Shown here piece after piece: positions 46,158 to 57,959 of a stretch of DNA of 64,000 nt (position 1 is the first letter of the stretch; each line of letters begins with the position of its first letter). The position numbers and the translations under genes are program-made. Origin of the DNA: Hyparrhenia diplandra (taxonomy: Eukaryota > Streptophyta > Magnoliopsida > Poales > Poaceae). The notes under the pieces were generated by a model that ran no database searches, was not told the DNA's origin, and worked only from the letters and a program-made list of their open reading frames with translations. The DNA is taken from assembly GCA_015847255.1 (NCBI GenBank), contig JADLZK010011221.1, forward strand, positions 186,001 through 250,000, written 5' to 3'.

Positions 46158-47654
46158 ATAAGGATAGGTGTGGAATCCGAGGATCCCAAAAAGATATAAA
46201 AAGAAGAGAAAATATAAAAAAAGAAAGACTACACTAAGATATGATACAAGATTAGTTATACTCAATATTTTCAAGCAACCATTCCCTCCTAAGAACGGCG
46301 TCGAAATGCTTGTTGGTATTTGTTAAGCCCTACAGAAATATTTATAATAATCCATAGTTTAACGGATCTTCGGTGAGCATTTCACCGGAGAGAGGGTTTT
46401 AATATCGAATCCACGGGGAGGATGGTGTGAGGTAACTAAAGAATATAACTAATCCCCGAAAGCAAAGTAGTTAAGGAATGAAGAAGATAAAGAGATAAGG
46501 AGATTTCTATGGTTGTCTAATTCTTATTCTTGTAAGCATATGTTGTTATTGTCTTAAAGGGAAGCACCCAAAGGAAAACATGGGCTTAAAACATGCAATC
46601 CTCCAAGCACTTACATGCCCAACTTGTCTTATAGACGGAGGGTGGATTCCAAAGGACTCAACAGATTGTCACTCCCGCGATCTACCACACGACCGGAATA
46701 TAAGGTGTCATCACAAGTAACCCCAGTCTAGGCACCACGCCTAAACCTAAGCTACCCCTCTAATCTATAGGGTCCTACAGATTAAAGTACTCAAATAAGA
46801 GTTGTGAACAATAAGAATAATAAGAACATTTACTTACTCAAATAAGGAGTTGATCCACCATAGAAGTCTCGGAATCAAGTACCAGTGTTACTTGATTCCG
46901 ATGGTACAAGATGTAGAGGAGTCACCGACAGGTCCGGTGCTTCCTCAGCAGCTCTTCCCATCACCAACACTTTAACTCTAGGAACAAGATTAGTTCTAGT
47001 CTCTCTAATGAGGACTATGGCTCTAATCTCTTCTTAACTCTTACTCTTGATTAGATCTAATTAGATCTAATCCACTTCTAATTACATGTCTAATTGTCCT
47101 TCACTAATCTCTTAGAGAGAGTTGATCCTTACAAGGGACCCCTCTACAACTAAGAGATAATGAGATAGTAATGAATTAGGGTTTAACCCTGGGGTCAGGG
47201 GGTCTTCTTATATAGGCCTTGGCGATGAATGATAGCCCTTGGATCAAACCGACCTTGGCAACGGTGTAGATACAACCTCAAAGTCGGTTACAAACCGACC
47301 TAGGAAGATGAGACCGACAGGTGGGACCCACCTGGCGGCCGGCCCTATCTTCACCGGCGCCAAAAGCCATGGTGGGCCCAGCTTGTCAGGTCCTTCCTGG
47401 TGTCTTCTAGAATGTTTTAGTCCACAATTTGGGTTGAGTTACTTCACGGTCAAGTCTTGTCATCATATTGGATGTATATTCCGGAACTTTCTCCATTCTT
47501 CTCTGCATTTATCTGTTAAGTCCCTGAAAATGTATAAATCACCAAAGCTCGTGGAATTATGTTAGTTAAACCCCTAGACTTATGTTTATATTTATTTTAA
47601 ACCTTTATTCATGTTTAGTTGACTAGTAATTTTATGCTATAACAGGTGTCAACA
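46158..47654 (-). repeat. Right LTR (5' LTR) of the LARD-like element, second segment
   Basis: Continues 36611 after the Copia insertion: tataaggataggtgtggaat matches 29330 in the left LTR. Ends gtgtcaaca at 47654, followed directly by unit C sequence (ccgatgcaaagg). Confidence 0.85.
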
Positions 47655-48536
47655 CCGATGCAAAGGGAAGATAAGTGACTTTCGGTTATATGGGATAGAG
47701 GTACCTATGTCGCCTATATATTCAATCATGTCCAACTATCAAGCCAAATGCCATGATGGAGGAGGCCTGTGAAGGCCGGTCGAATCCATCGACTTGAAGA
47801 TCAAGGCATATAAAGAATATCCAAGGCTATGACAACATAAGATCAATCTATATGCATTGCATGTAACAAACTAGGAAACCAATCTGTTAACCGAGATCGC
47901 CCTCGTTGAAACCTTACTCCCTTGGCCTATATAATGGGGCGTAGAGGCCTCGCGATCAGGATCCCAACTCATATTTTTGTCACCCTGTATATCTACTACA
48001 TAGCTCGGAGTAACAGCCCCCTTAACCGAAAATACGAATATAAGAAGAGCAGCCCCACCCCCAATTGGACTAGCTAGGTCACCCCGAACTGGACTAGGAC
48101 ACACCATATATCCAGTATAAATCATGTGTCTCCTATTCTACCATATTTGATTCATCTTACATGATTTGTTGCTAGGTATTGCCGGAGCTAACTATTTCAA
48201 CAATGACCGATCACTATTGTGTTTTTCATGTAATGGAAGTTTAGTATTCAAGTCAAATTGTTTCACAAATCAACATGGACATAACACGATTTTATGAACA
48301 TGCTTGACACCAAATGAAAGTATAGACATGAATAAAAATTTTTATTTACTCACATATATAACAAATGAATTTAAACAAAAAGAATTACAAATGGAATATC
48401 CACCATAAGCTATGAAATATATAATAATTGTAAATTTCATCCAGACTGAATCATTTCACAAATTTGTTCTACCGGTGTTTCCATATCGATCGAGCCCATA
48501 TGAACGCATCCCTCACATGAGGCTTGAAACGGGCCC
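47655..48536. other. Downstream flank of alpha-CA copy C (unit C resumes)
   Basis: Closely matches 55737-56593 (ccgatgcaaagggaa, gactttcggttatatggg, accgagatc, cactattgtgtttttca). No gene seen. The shared part is the 3' flank of the CA gene. Confidence 0.75.
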
Positions 48537-49914
48537 CTAATAATGCTTATCAGGCTTAGGACCGAAGATGCTGATGTGCCTGTTGTTCACCTCTTGAAGC
48601 GGCCTCGCGTTGTTCTCCATGTCCTGGATCAGGTGAAAACAGGCAAAGACGAGATTTGGTCAAGAGGGTTAAAAAATCAAAACAAGCGTGCATACTATGT
48701 TCATGTTGCTTTTGATTCTAGCCATATTTGACTTCGTTTGAACAACGGGGACGTGCAGCGGCATACATATTTACTTTCCATTCGGGTAGAGGAAAACAGA
48801 GCAAAAGTACAAGCAGTTGGCGAGACTGATCGACTTACATCGTGCACGGCTTCCCTGAGAAGGTCCAGCTGGTACTTGGACACGCTGTGAACCTGCAGAA
48901 AACACCAAACAACGCTTGAAAAACTGATGGAATGAACGAGTACTAAAAATTTCCTCAAAAAATCTTGAATGTATAGGAGTAATACAGTGATCATATGACC
49001 ACGACGCGACCAACCAACCAACGCAAAGTGTGTTTCAACGATACGTACACTTGTCGTTGATCTAATGATGAGTGTGATGCATTTGAATATGAAGTAAAAC
49101 AAACAAAGGGATGCATGCAAAGCTTACCCTCTTGATGATGCTCCAGATGACCCCTCGGTGCAGGGCGGCGCGGTGAGCGAGCCCATGTAGCGGTAGTAGA
49201 CGCTGGCCCTGCCTCGCGCGCGCCGCGGGTCGACCAAGCCGACACGCTCCTCCCGGTCTCGCACGTTGGCGATCCGCCGGATGAAAGGCTCAAGTTGGAG
49301 GAGGAACGCGTCGTCGTGGCGGCCAACCTCGTAGAGGATGCCGATCACAGCCGTCTCGTTCGCCAAGCTCTGGTGCACCATGTGCAGCTCCAGGTCGTAC
49401 CTGTGGCCGTCGACGGTGTGCTCGGCGGGCCAGTGCCAGTGCAAATTCTTCAGGTAGTACGTTATGCCGTTGATCACAAGACTCCCGGCGTCGCCCTCGA
49501 ACCTCACCTGCAATCAAGTTCGTCGGTCAATGCTCTCCATCTCACGGCGAACTGCCGCCCGGCCCGGTTCGTCGTCCCTGAATGCTCAGCCACGTACGTA
49601 CCATGATGTCGTGGCCGCGGTTGACGATGGAGGCCTCGGCCGGGTGGTATGCGTGGTCGAGGTAGCCGAGGGAGCGCGCCAGCGAGACACGCTCGTGGGA
49701 GAGGTCGATGGGCGACTGCATTCTCCCGGTGCCGCACGCCGCCCACTCCTTCTTGATGTAGCCCCAGTGCTCCGGCCCAAGCTCGTCGCCGGGGATGTAG
49801 CTGAACCCCCTCGTCTTCATGCGCTCTGGCGGCCGGCATGGCAGCGAAGAGCAGGAGGGCGGCAGCGATGAGCGCCGCGACGTCGAGGCGCAGGTGGTGG
49901 CGAGCTGGAGACAT
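48537..49914 (-). pseudogene. Alpha-carbonic anhydrase, copy C (two single-base frameshifts)
   Basis: Exons (minus): 49914-49602, 49507-49128, 48892-48839, 48623-48537; a 277-residue product is predicted apart from the frameshifts. It has the same signal peptide region and motifs as copy D: GRMQSPIDL, NRGHDIM, HWHWPAEH and ELHMVH zinc ligands, TAPPCTEG, and the C-terminal tail ending GPKPDKHY. An extra G in a G run after the AHEDEG segment (about 49808) shifts exon 1. A missing G after PPCTEG (about 49155) shifts the end of exon 2. Both lesions are in homopolymers and the rest is intact, so consensus error is a real alternative to decay. Copy D is its near-twin 8 kb to the right. The 18.6-kb retrotransposon insertion lies about 0.9 kb beyond its 3' end, not in its promoter. 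Confidence 0.85.
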
Positions 49915-50022
49915 GCTGTACGTTGTGGTGTGGTGTGTATGTGGGTCGGCGTCTAGTTTGTTAGTATCTTTGGTCGTGGTGTGCAGCTGATTGTATATGG
50001 TACAGGGGTCTGGCATGGGGTG

Positions 50023-50031
50023 CTTATATAG
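50023..50031 (-). promoter_or_regulatory. TATA box of alpha-CA copy C
   Basis: Minus-strand ctatataag 110 bp upstream of the ATG at 49914, within the conserved block catggggtgcttatatag shared with copy D. Confidence 0.75.
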
Positions 50032-50461
50032 TCCAAGGAATGAGGGCGGAGTCAGAATGGACCGCGTCGACAGCGGCGAGGACGAGAGCACGTACGTACG
50101 CAGTGCATATCTATGCCGCCGAAGAAATAAACAATGGCCTGACGACGGCGTCGATGCGCATTTCTCAGCGAGCTTCGTGCCTTCGTTGCAGAGTACGGAG
50201 ATGTACACCGAGTCGTCTCGAGACGCCCTCAACCTCAAGCATACCCGCACGTGTTCGAGCCGGTCTGCGCTTGATGCAAAGGGCCCTACTTGAAACACTG
50301 CTCGTGCCCAGTCCATACGAAGTTCCGTACGGATGGTGGATGCCTTGCCCTTGAACAGATCTTCCGTGCGATTACGCTGTTTTGATCGAGCACCATACCA
50401 AGCTACGACCAGAGAGGCACACACCCAACGTCTTATCTCTGCACAAAAAAAAAAAAAAAGT

Positions 50462-51000
50462 CTTATCTATTAGCCAATTATATATTATCGCACATACGTC
50501 ATCAAAAGGAAAAACGCTCCCATAGTAGATTTGGCCACCAGACAAGTTTCATTGCGGCACTGGACAAGGCGAGTTGACTCCGTACATCTTAGTTCTCCAA
50601 AAAAAAAAAAAAAAAAGCTCCGTACATCTTAATTTCAGTTGACCATATGGCTTATTACAAATTGCATGACACATTCATGGTACGGTGACCTGCTTATTAC
50701 AATTCTTGCACCCTAAATATGTTTTTTTTTTGCGAGGACTAAATACGGTGACCTGCTTATCTATTAGCCAATTATATATTATCGCACATACGTCATCAAA
50801 AAGAAAAACGCTCCCACAGTAGATTTGGCCACCAGGCAAGTTTCATTGCGGCACTCTGGAAAAGGTGAGTTGACTCTGTACATCTTAATTTCAGTTGACC
50901 ATATGACTTGTTACAAATTGCATGACACATTCATGGTACGGTGACCTGCTTTAGTTTATTGGTTAAGTTATTACAAATATTGATATATCTGCACATCTTC
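50462..51000. repeat. Unit-C-specific tandem duplication (294-bp period)
   Basis: cttatctattagccaattat starts at 50462 and again at 50756 and is followed both times by the tcatcaaaa, cgctccca, agatttggccacca and tttcattgcggcac blocks. In unit D the block occurs once (about 58648). Extra A15-18 tracts (50442-50459, 50598-50615) mark the first copy. Lies upstream of the CA promoter. Confidence 0.9.
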
Positions 51001-52329
51001 ATTTCAGTTGAACACATGGCTTATTACAATTTTACACCCCAAATAAATATGTTTTTTTTCGAGGACTAAATATGGTTAATTTTGCAATTACTATCCAATA
51101 TATATTATTCTATGTCTATAATTATAAACAATATAAAATACTCGGATAATTATCAGTAAATGTGTCGAGTCTTCAAGAAAAAGTGAACGCTAGAACGGAA
51201 GCCGACATAAACCTTTGGTTTGCAAACATTTGCATTACAGCAAGTCAGAGAGATACTGTACTCCATAGGCCAGTATAAAAAGGTCGTAGCATGGCTTGAT
51301 GCATAATTCTAGCTATCATCTTCTGCTAGATCCATCAATAAGATGTTCTATGGATCAGAGGTCAGAAAAGGAAAGAGAATGGAACCAACACACAATAATG
51401 TAGGCGTCTTACCTCCTTGAACTGATCATGTCTTCCCCATGAGGGTAATCGTGCGTCCACAGCGCTATGCCAGTAAAAAATAATGTGTCTCCTGTCGTTG
51501 CGATTAACAAGTGGGAGATTTTGGCAACTTGCCAGGCGTCAGGTGACACGACAACCACACGCAGTCGCCTGCTAGTCAGGTATTCCGTATTCCTGCTGTT
51601 TGGCTTTAATTTGCCCACTAGAGCGTGAATAATGTTAGAACAGAGGGCAGTGAGTAACTGTTGGCATGAGGCCTGCTATACTTAGCTCCCTCATAGCCTA
51701 TATGTAAACACTGCCTATTGTCATTCAATGCATGAAGTATTCCCTGTTATCCTCTTTCAAATAATAATATTTTAGATTAGATGTTTAATATTAATATCCT
51801 TGTTAAAAAATATAGACCTGTTTCTCACAAAGTCAAAAGAATCTCAAGGTTAACTAAATTTAACATTTTAATGTTCACTTCAATACAAATATATTCTTTA
51901 CCTAGTCTAATGATATTTATTCCACATAATAAATATTAGCATTATTTTATACATATTTAGTCCAATGCAATATCCATTTGACGCCTAGGTAAATGAGATT
52001 TATTTATTTTTGGGCATAGGAGTAGGTTCATGAACTCTCCCTTGTGGCCATGCAGAATGGTGAGAACACACCAGGTAGCCTATTACTTTGGTGAAAGAGA
52101 CCCGATCGTTCGGAAGGTGACAGTCGGCGGTCAAACTTACCTTGTTGTTGATGAACCTAACAACGTCACTAGGAATAGAGTTAACCCGACTCCCAGCAAC
52201 GGCGCCAGAAATGATTCTTGGTGTATCATAGTATTACTACCATGAGTGGAGTTAATCTCACTCATGATACAGAGGTTCACCACACATTCGAAGCATCACC
52301 TTAATACTAGGTTGTCATCCATAGCAGCA
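51001..52329. other. Right flank of unit C and spacer to unit D
   Basis: 51000-51640 matches 58880-59480. 51780-52245 matches 59505-59530 followed by 63405-63860, that is the DNA on both sides of the hAT insertion. No gene recognised; the small frames here have no motif. Confidence 0.6.
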
Positions 52330-53423
52330 ATGCAATCCAAAAGGCACTCAAAGTTATTTCATCATTTGTCAATCACTCATCACAACCGGACCAATCTCCT
52401 TATCAACTTGGTTCTCACATTCACCACCTTAAGGTAACAATTCACTATCTCTCCCTTAAGATGTCACGGGATCCACATTCCCCTTGATAAGTGTGTTGAT
52501 AACATCCATGCATGTAGATAGAAATTGTTTCAAAGACAAAAACAAAAATAAATTCATCCAAGTGATAAAAAGCCATGTAAAAGCTATCACTTGGGATGAG
52601 ATGCACCATAAGAGCCAAGAAGAGATACCAATAATTAGATAAATCACATCCAAGTTATAAAAACCATTCAAAAGTAATGAGTAAGGCCGGTTGGCATGAG
52701 AGGAATCACAAGGGGCAAACCTCATTTAGCAAACTATACCCTTACTTTTGATGACCTACAAGCACAAGTAGAAAGAATCACCAACAAACAATACAAAAAG
52801 TGACATCAGAGGATTTCATGTAGAATTGTTAGCATGACACCCCACTATCCATGTCATTGATTGCCTTGGCTTGCATGTGCCTCCTCATCTTGGGTCAACA
52901 ACACATCCTCCATGACAGATAGGGTGAGAGCTGGCAAACCTCATATTTCAATGTTAGTTATGCCCAAGCAAAGACCAATGGTGATTTTAGGTTTTCTCCA
53001 GTAAATTTGATCAAGGAAGAAATCAATTCGTGAATTTTAGATCTACCAAGGCTTCTAGCTTCTAGTTGTCTTGTGGGTGTGTGCCCTTCAAGCTGACCAC
53101 CCATGTGTGACATGCAAGATGTGGGCATTGTGCTTGTCGGAAAATGAGGTTTGGCAGTGAGTGCTTTTGGGCAGAATGGACGGTTGAACACCTCTATGGG
53201 TCGATGGATCCATCGCTAGGGAAGTAGGGTGCTACCACACCGAGGGCGTGGCTATGCCGATGGATGGTGGAAGCGCCAAGAGTGCTAGCTAGCCACTAGG
53301 ATTCCCGGTTCAATGGTTCTTTTGCCAAAGCATCTTCAGACGTGGCCGGTGGGGAATGAGTGAGCGCAATACATAAAAAGTTTCTAGGTGGCCTACTATG
53401 TGGTTGGATGGTTAAGACCACTA

Positions 53424-53700
53424 TGAGCGCATCTTTGTATCCTTCCTTGCTTAATAGGAATAATGGTTTTGGTCAAAGAATGTCCTGTAACATCTTCTTT
53501 AATTAGGTCTTCAAATTTGCCATCCTTTGTTCTATATTTCTCGGTAGCTAAAGATGGAGAGCGAAGTTGGCTCTTTATAGAGTGTGAACAAGATACATAG
53601 AAGTTGTGCGATGATGCAAAAATATACAGAATGATTTTTATTCAAATTACTCTCAAATGCTAATTTAGATAGCGAGGTTTAGAAAGACTCTTGGAAATGC
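53424..53700. mobile_element. Diverged copy of the GAGCATC MITE
   Basis: Shares ccttccttgcttaatagg and aaaatggag-type interior with 54330-54604 and ends gactcttggaaatgcc. Part of the internal duplication of unit D. Confidence 0.45.
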
Positions 53701-54329
53701 CTTGGAACGTGTGCTAAACCCTAGTTTAGTGGCGCCGTTGATGATCTTGCATTCGCATACTCGGTTGTAGGGTTTGTTTGTCATATATATGGGGTAGAGA
53801 TAGTTGGAATAAGGTGGATCCCGAGCTCATGTTCCTGCTGTCCTTTATATAGGCAAAGGTGAGCAGGGTAACAAGGGGGGGATCGAGTTTCTTGGTGAGT
53901 TTCCTATTGTGTTGTGCATTTTATGCAACCAATTGATCCTAGCTATCGTCTAGATACACCTATCTAGGATTGCTAGAGGTGTGCCCTGCTCGTCACGATG
54001 GTCGCCTGCTGTAGCCCGCTTGGGCTTCCTCCTCAATGAATCCTAGCCGATAACACGAACGTGTTACATTATACAGGCAGTATGGGTACCCCTGGCCCAT
54101 ATATCTTACAGGCGGCGAGCGTTGTTGTGCTAAATGGATGGCTAAACACATTTGTGGGTTGATGGATCCACCTTTACGGGCGCTATGGTGCTCCCACATG
54201 AAGACGTGGTCGTAGGATGGATTGTTCCGCACCAAAGCATAGGTCATCAGGTGTGGCCGGTGGGGAATGAGTGTGCGATATATAAAAGTTTCTGGGTGGG
54301 CTGCATTTTTGGATGGATAAGAGCTCTAA

Positions 54330-54604
54330 GAGCATCCTTATATCCTTCCTTACTAATAGGAATAATGGTTTTGGTTAAAGGATGTCCTCTAACAACTTTT
54401 TAAATTGGGTCTTTAAATATTGTCATCCTTTGTTATAGATTCTCTATAGCTAAAGATGGAGGGTGAAGTTGGTTCTCACTATAGTGTGACCAAGATACAT
54501 AGAAGTTGTGCGGATGCAAACATATAGAGAACAATTTTTTGTTCAAAGAGCTCTCCAAATGATAATTTGGAGGGTGAGTTTTAGAAACACTCTTGGAGAT
54601 GCTT
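54330..54604. mobile_element. GAGCATC MITE, unit D copy
   Basis: Near-identical to 28307-28580 and at the equivalent place, so it predates the C/D duplication. Confidence 0.55.
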
Positions 54605-54805
54605 TAAGGTGGAGAGAGTAGCAATTTTGAAGCTAAATACATTATACATGTGTATATACCTACTAACTACTAAATGTTTTGTCCAAAAATGTTGGGGATG
54701 CTCGAAAATAGGCAGACACATTGCTAGGTCTACCGAAGGGAGAGAGAGAGCAGCAATGGTAGAGTGGTTTTCTCTATGTTGAGCGAGTAGCAAAGGAACC
54801 TATTA

Positions 54806-55655
54806 GGGTATGTTTGGATGTAGATATTGGAAGGCTTGGTATTGAATTGGGTTCAATACCAAAGTAGAATAGCATTGGAAATATGTTATAATACCAATTC
54901 TGGTGTTTGGATGTGGATGAAAGTATAGTATAATTGGGAGCAACGGTCAGATCCGCCGTAGGCCAACTGTGCGCCGCACCACACACGGGCAGCCGCCGCC
55001 GCGGGTCGCTACCTTGAGCTCATGCATCCGTGCTGGAGTGGGAACAATTCATCGCCGCCGTGGGTTGCTGATTTGACGAAGCGGCGTGGGGTAGCCGCCG
55101 CTGGTCGCTGCATCTCCACCAGCGCCCTCGCTGGAAACCGCAGACCTCTGCGGCCGCCACCACGATCGGCGCGAGGAAGAAGGGAGGGGCGGGCCGAGGA
55201 AGAAGGGGGTGCGAGCAGGCCGCCGCCGCCACCGGCTGCCGCTCCACCGGCCCGCGAGTGGGCCGGAGCTCGTGAGACCTAGCTCGATGGATCTTGGAGA
55301 GGCGCATGCAGGAGGGAGCTCGACGGACTTGGAGGGGGATTACGAGGAGCAATCTCGCGCCGACTTGAGGAGCCGACGGGGAGGGAGTCGTTGATCGGTG
55401 GAGGGACTTCCGGGCGGCAGCGTCCTCTTCTTTTTTCCCCGAGGAGGCGGATGAATGGACGTGGCCAATCCCGGGGGAATACGGAGGGGAGAGGCTCTGA
55501 ATTGACGGAGGGTGCTCGCGGGTAGAATGAATGCCATGCGGTATTCACGTTCATTTCCATTTCCAATTCCCCTCGAGACTTCCAAATGATGGCATTCGAC
55601 ATCACAAATTCCAATTCCTAATTCTGTGGTTCAATACCAACTTCCAAACGCGGCC
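54806..55655. mobile_element. 850-bp PIF/Harbinger-like non-autonomous transposon
   Basis: The left end gggtatgtttggatg...ggtattgaa pairs imperfectly with the right end (ttcaataccaacttccaaac then gcggcc). The flanks are tta at 54803-54805 and 55656-55658, the PIF/Harbinger target duplication. Unit B has the uninterrupted site (about 23350), and unit C has a truncated copy (28785-29030). The GC-rich interior (55060-55420) gives open frames on both strands with no motif, so I treat it as non-coding or captured sequence. Confidence 0.75.
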
Positions 55656-55658
55656 TTA

Positions 55659-56593
55659 TAGGTTTTAGTTGGCCAAATTCAACCCGCGCTCTCTTGGGTC
55701 CATCGTACCTTGCAATATGTGTCAATATATTTGCGCCCGATGCAAAGGGAAAATAAGTGACTTTCGGTTATATGGGCCAGAGGTGTGTTGCCTATATATT
55801 CAACCATGATGGAGGAGGCCCGTGAAGGCCAGTAGAATCCACTGACTTGAAGATCAAGGCATATCAAGAATATCCAAGGCTGCCACATTTGGATATGACA
55901 ACATAAGATCAATCTATATGCATTGCATGTAACAAACTAGGAAACCAATCTGTTAACCGAGATCACCCTCATTGTCGTTGAAACCTTACTCCCTTAGCCT
56001 ATATAATGGGGCATAGAGGCCTCGCGATCAGGATCCCAACTCATATTCTTGTCACCCTATCTACTACAAAGCTCGGAGCAATAGCCCCCTTAATCGAACA
56101 TAGGGATATAAGAAGAGCAGACCCACCCCCCAATTGGACTAGGTCATCCCGAACTGGACTAGGGCACACCCTATAATCAATTTAAATCTTGTGTCTCCTA
56201 TGCTACCATGCATATTTGATTCATCTTACATGTTGCTAGGTATTGCCGGAGCTAAATATTTCATCAGTGACGATCACTATTGTGTTTTTCATGTAATGGA
56301 AGTTTAGTATTCAAGTCAAATTGTTTCACAAATCAACATGGACATAACACGATTTTTATGAACATGCCTGACGCCAATGAAAGTAGACATGAATAAACAT
56401 TTTTATTTACTCACATATATAACAAATGAATTAAACAGAAAAAATTACAAATGGAATATCCACCATAAGCTATGGAATATATGATTGTAAATTTCATCCA
56501 AACTGAATCATTTCACAAATGTGTCCTACTAGTGTCTCCTTGTCAATCAAGCTCATATGTCCCACATCACTAATATGAGGCTTGAAATGGGCC
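55659..56593. other. Downstream flank of alpha-CA copy D
   Basis: Matches 47655-48536 of unit C and, from about 56280, 23450-23656 of unit B. No gene seen. Confidence 0.7.
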
Positions 56594-57959
56594 CTAATAA
56601 TGCTTGTCGGGCTTAGGACCGAAGATGCTGATGTGCCTGTTGTTCGCCTTCTGAAGTGGCCTCGCGTTGTTCTCCATGTCCTAGATCAGGTGAAAACACG
56701 CAAAGACGAGATTTGGTCAAGAGGGTGAAAAAAACAAAACAAAACAAGCGTGCATACTATGTGCATGTTGCTTTTGATTCTAGCCATGTTTGACTTCGTT
56801 TGAACAACGGGGACGTGCAGTGGCATCGACATATTTACTTCCCATTCCGGTAGAAGAAAACAGAGCAAAAGTACAAGCAATCTTATCATGCGTCGAAATT
56901 TAAAAGCAGTTGGCGAGACTGATCGACTTACGTCGTGCACGGCTTCCCTGAGAAGGTCCAGCTGGTACTTGGACACGCTCTGAACCTGCAGAAAAGAGCC
57001 AACAACGCTTGAAAAACAGATGGAATGAACCAGTACTAAAAATTTCCTCAAAAGATCTTGAATGTATAGGAGTGATACAGTGATCATATGACCGCGACGC
57101 GATCAACCAACCAAAGCAAAGTGTGATGTATTTGAATGAAGTAAAACAAACAAAGGTCAATGCATGCAAAGCTTACCCTCTTGATGATGGTCCAGATGAC
57201 CCCCTCGGTGCAGGGCGGCGCCGTGAGCGAGCCCATGTAGCGGTAGTAGACACTGGCCCTGCCTCGCGCGCGCCGTGGGTCAACCAAGCCGACGCGCTCC
57301 TCCAGGTCTCGCACGTTGGCGATCCGCCGAATGAAGGGCTCAAGTTGGCGGAGGAACGCGTCGTCGTGGCGGCCAACCTCGTAGAGGATGCCGATCACCG
57401 CCGTCTCGTTCGCCATGCTCTGGTGCACCATGTGCAGCTCCAGGTCGTACCTGTGGCCGTCGACGGTGTGCTCGGCGGGCCAGTGCCAGTGCAAATTCTT
57501 CAGGTAGTACGTTATGCCGTTGATCACAAGACTCCCGGCGTCGCCTTCGAACCTCACCTGCAATCATGTTCGTCGTTTAATGCTCTCGGTCTCACGGGGA
57601 ACTGCAGCCCGGCCCGGTTCGTTGTCCCTGAATGCTCAGCCACGTACCATGATGTCGTGGCCGCGGTTGACGATGGAGGCCTCGGCGGGGTGGTATGAGT
57701 GGTCGAGGTAGCCGAGGGAGCGCGCCAGCGAGACGCGCTCGTGGGAGAGGTCGATGGGCGACTGCATTCTCCCGGTGCCGCACGCCGCCCACTCCTTCTT
57801 GATGTAGCCCCAGTGCTCCGGCCCAAGCTCGTCGCCGGGGATGTAGCTGAACCCCTCCTCTTCATGCGCTCTGGCGGCCGGCACGGCGGCGAAGAGCAGG
57901 AGGGCGGCAGCGAGGATCGCCGCGACGTCGAGGCGCAGGTGGTGGCGAGCTGGAGACAT
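56594..57959 (-). CDS. Alpha-carbonic anhydrase, copy D (intact, four exons)
   Basis: Zinc enzyme interconverting CO2 and bicarbonate, predicted secreted. Exons (minus): 57959-57648 (104 codons), 57557-57177 (127), 56985-56932 (18), 56680-56594 (28 plus TAG), all phase 0 with GT-AG introns; 277 residues, usual for the plant family. ATG 57959 is the first in the frame and starts a signal peptide (LAAALLLFAAVPAARA, cleavage expected near residue 31). Seen: GRMQSPIDL (66-74), shuttle His101 in NRGHDIM, zinc ligands His127 and His129 (HWH) and His146 (ELHMVH), Glu144, Thr216 (SLTAPP), and Cys60 and Cys220, which should form the conserved disulfide. The usual HWHSPSEH reads HWHWPAEH in C and D. 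It is the only copy with every exon in frame and so the likely functional one. TATA box at 58070-58078. Confidence 0.92.

Larger units (their letters stand above)
29026..47654 (-). mobile_element. Non-coding (LARD-like) LTR retrotransposon, interrupted by a Copia element
   Basis: Two long repeats match each other: 29026-30824 and 36301-36611 continued at 46158-47654 (the second is split by the Copia insertion). Both end plus-right with tataacaggtgtcaaca, so on the minus strand the LTR opens TGTTGACACC. Next to the left LTR the minus strand has the polypurine-like aagcttggggagct, and both LTRs carry a minus-strand TATA box (tatataag; 30371-30380 and 47207-47216), fixing the minus orientation. 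The 5.5-kb interior (30825-36300) has no gag or pol motif in any frame, so it is non-autonomous. The left LTR lacks about 12 terminal bases and about 690 bp of unit sequence (equivalent to 55051-55736) is missing at the join, so insertion or later recombination deleted host DNA and no target duplication remains. Confidence 0.75.
52330..54805. other. Left flank of repeated unit D
   Basis: Homologous to the left flanks of units B (22765-23330) and C (27240-28784). Internally, 53335-53700 and 54248-54605 are diverged copies of each other (both begin gtggccggtggggaatgagtg), a tandem duplication of about 0.9-kb period not seen in unit C, which has one copy (28230-28580). No gene seen. Confidence 0.55.

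Noticed and set aside
49504..50424. 306-codon minus-strand frame extending upstream of alpha-CA copy C
   Set aside because: The upstream part covers the promoter, TATA box and 5' UTR; the gene starts at the conserved ATG at 49914, and the downstream part is out of frame after the G insertion.
54980..55400. GC-rich open frames inside the PIF/Harbinger-like element
   Set aside because: Both strands open, no DDE or Myb-like motif; treated as non-coding filler.
57123..57698. 191-codon plus-strand frame across alpha-CA copy D
   Set aside because: Antisense shadow of exons 1 and 2.
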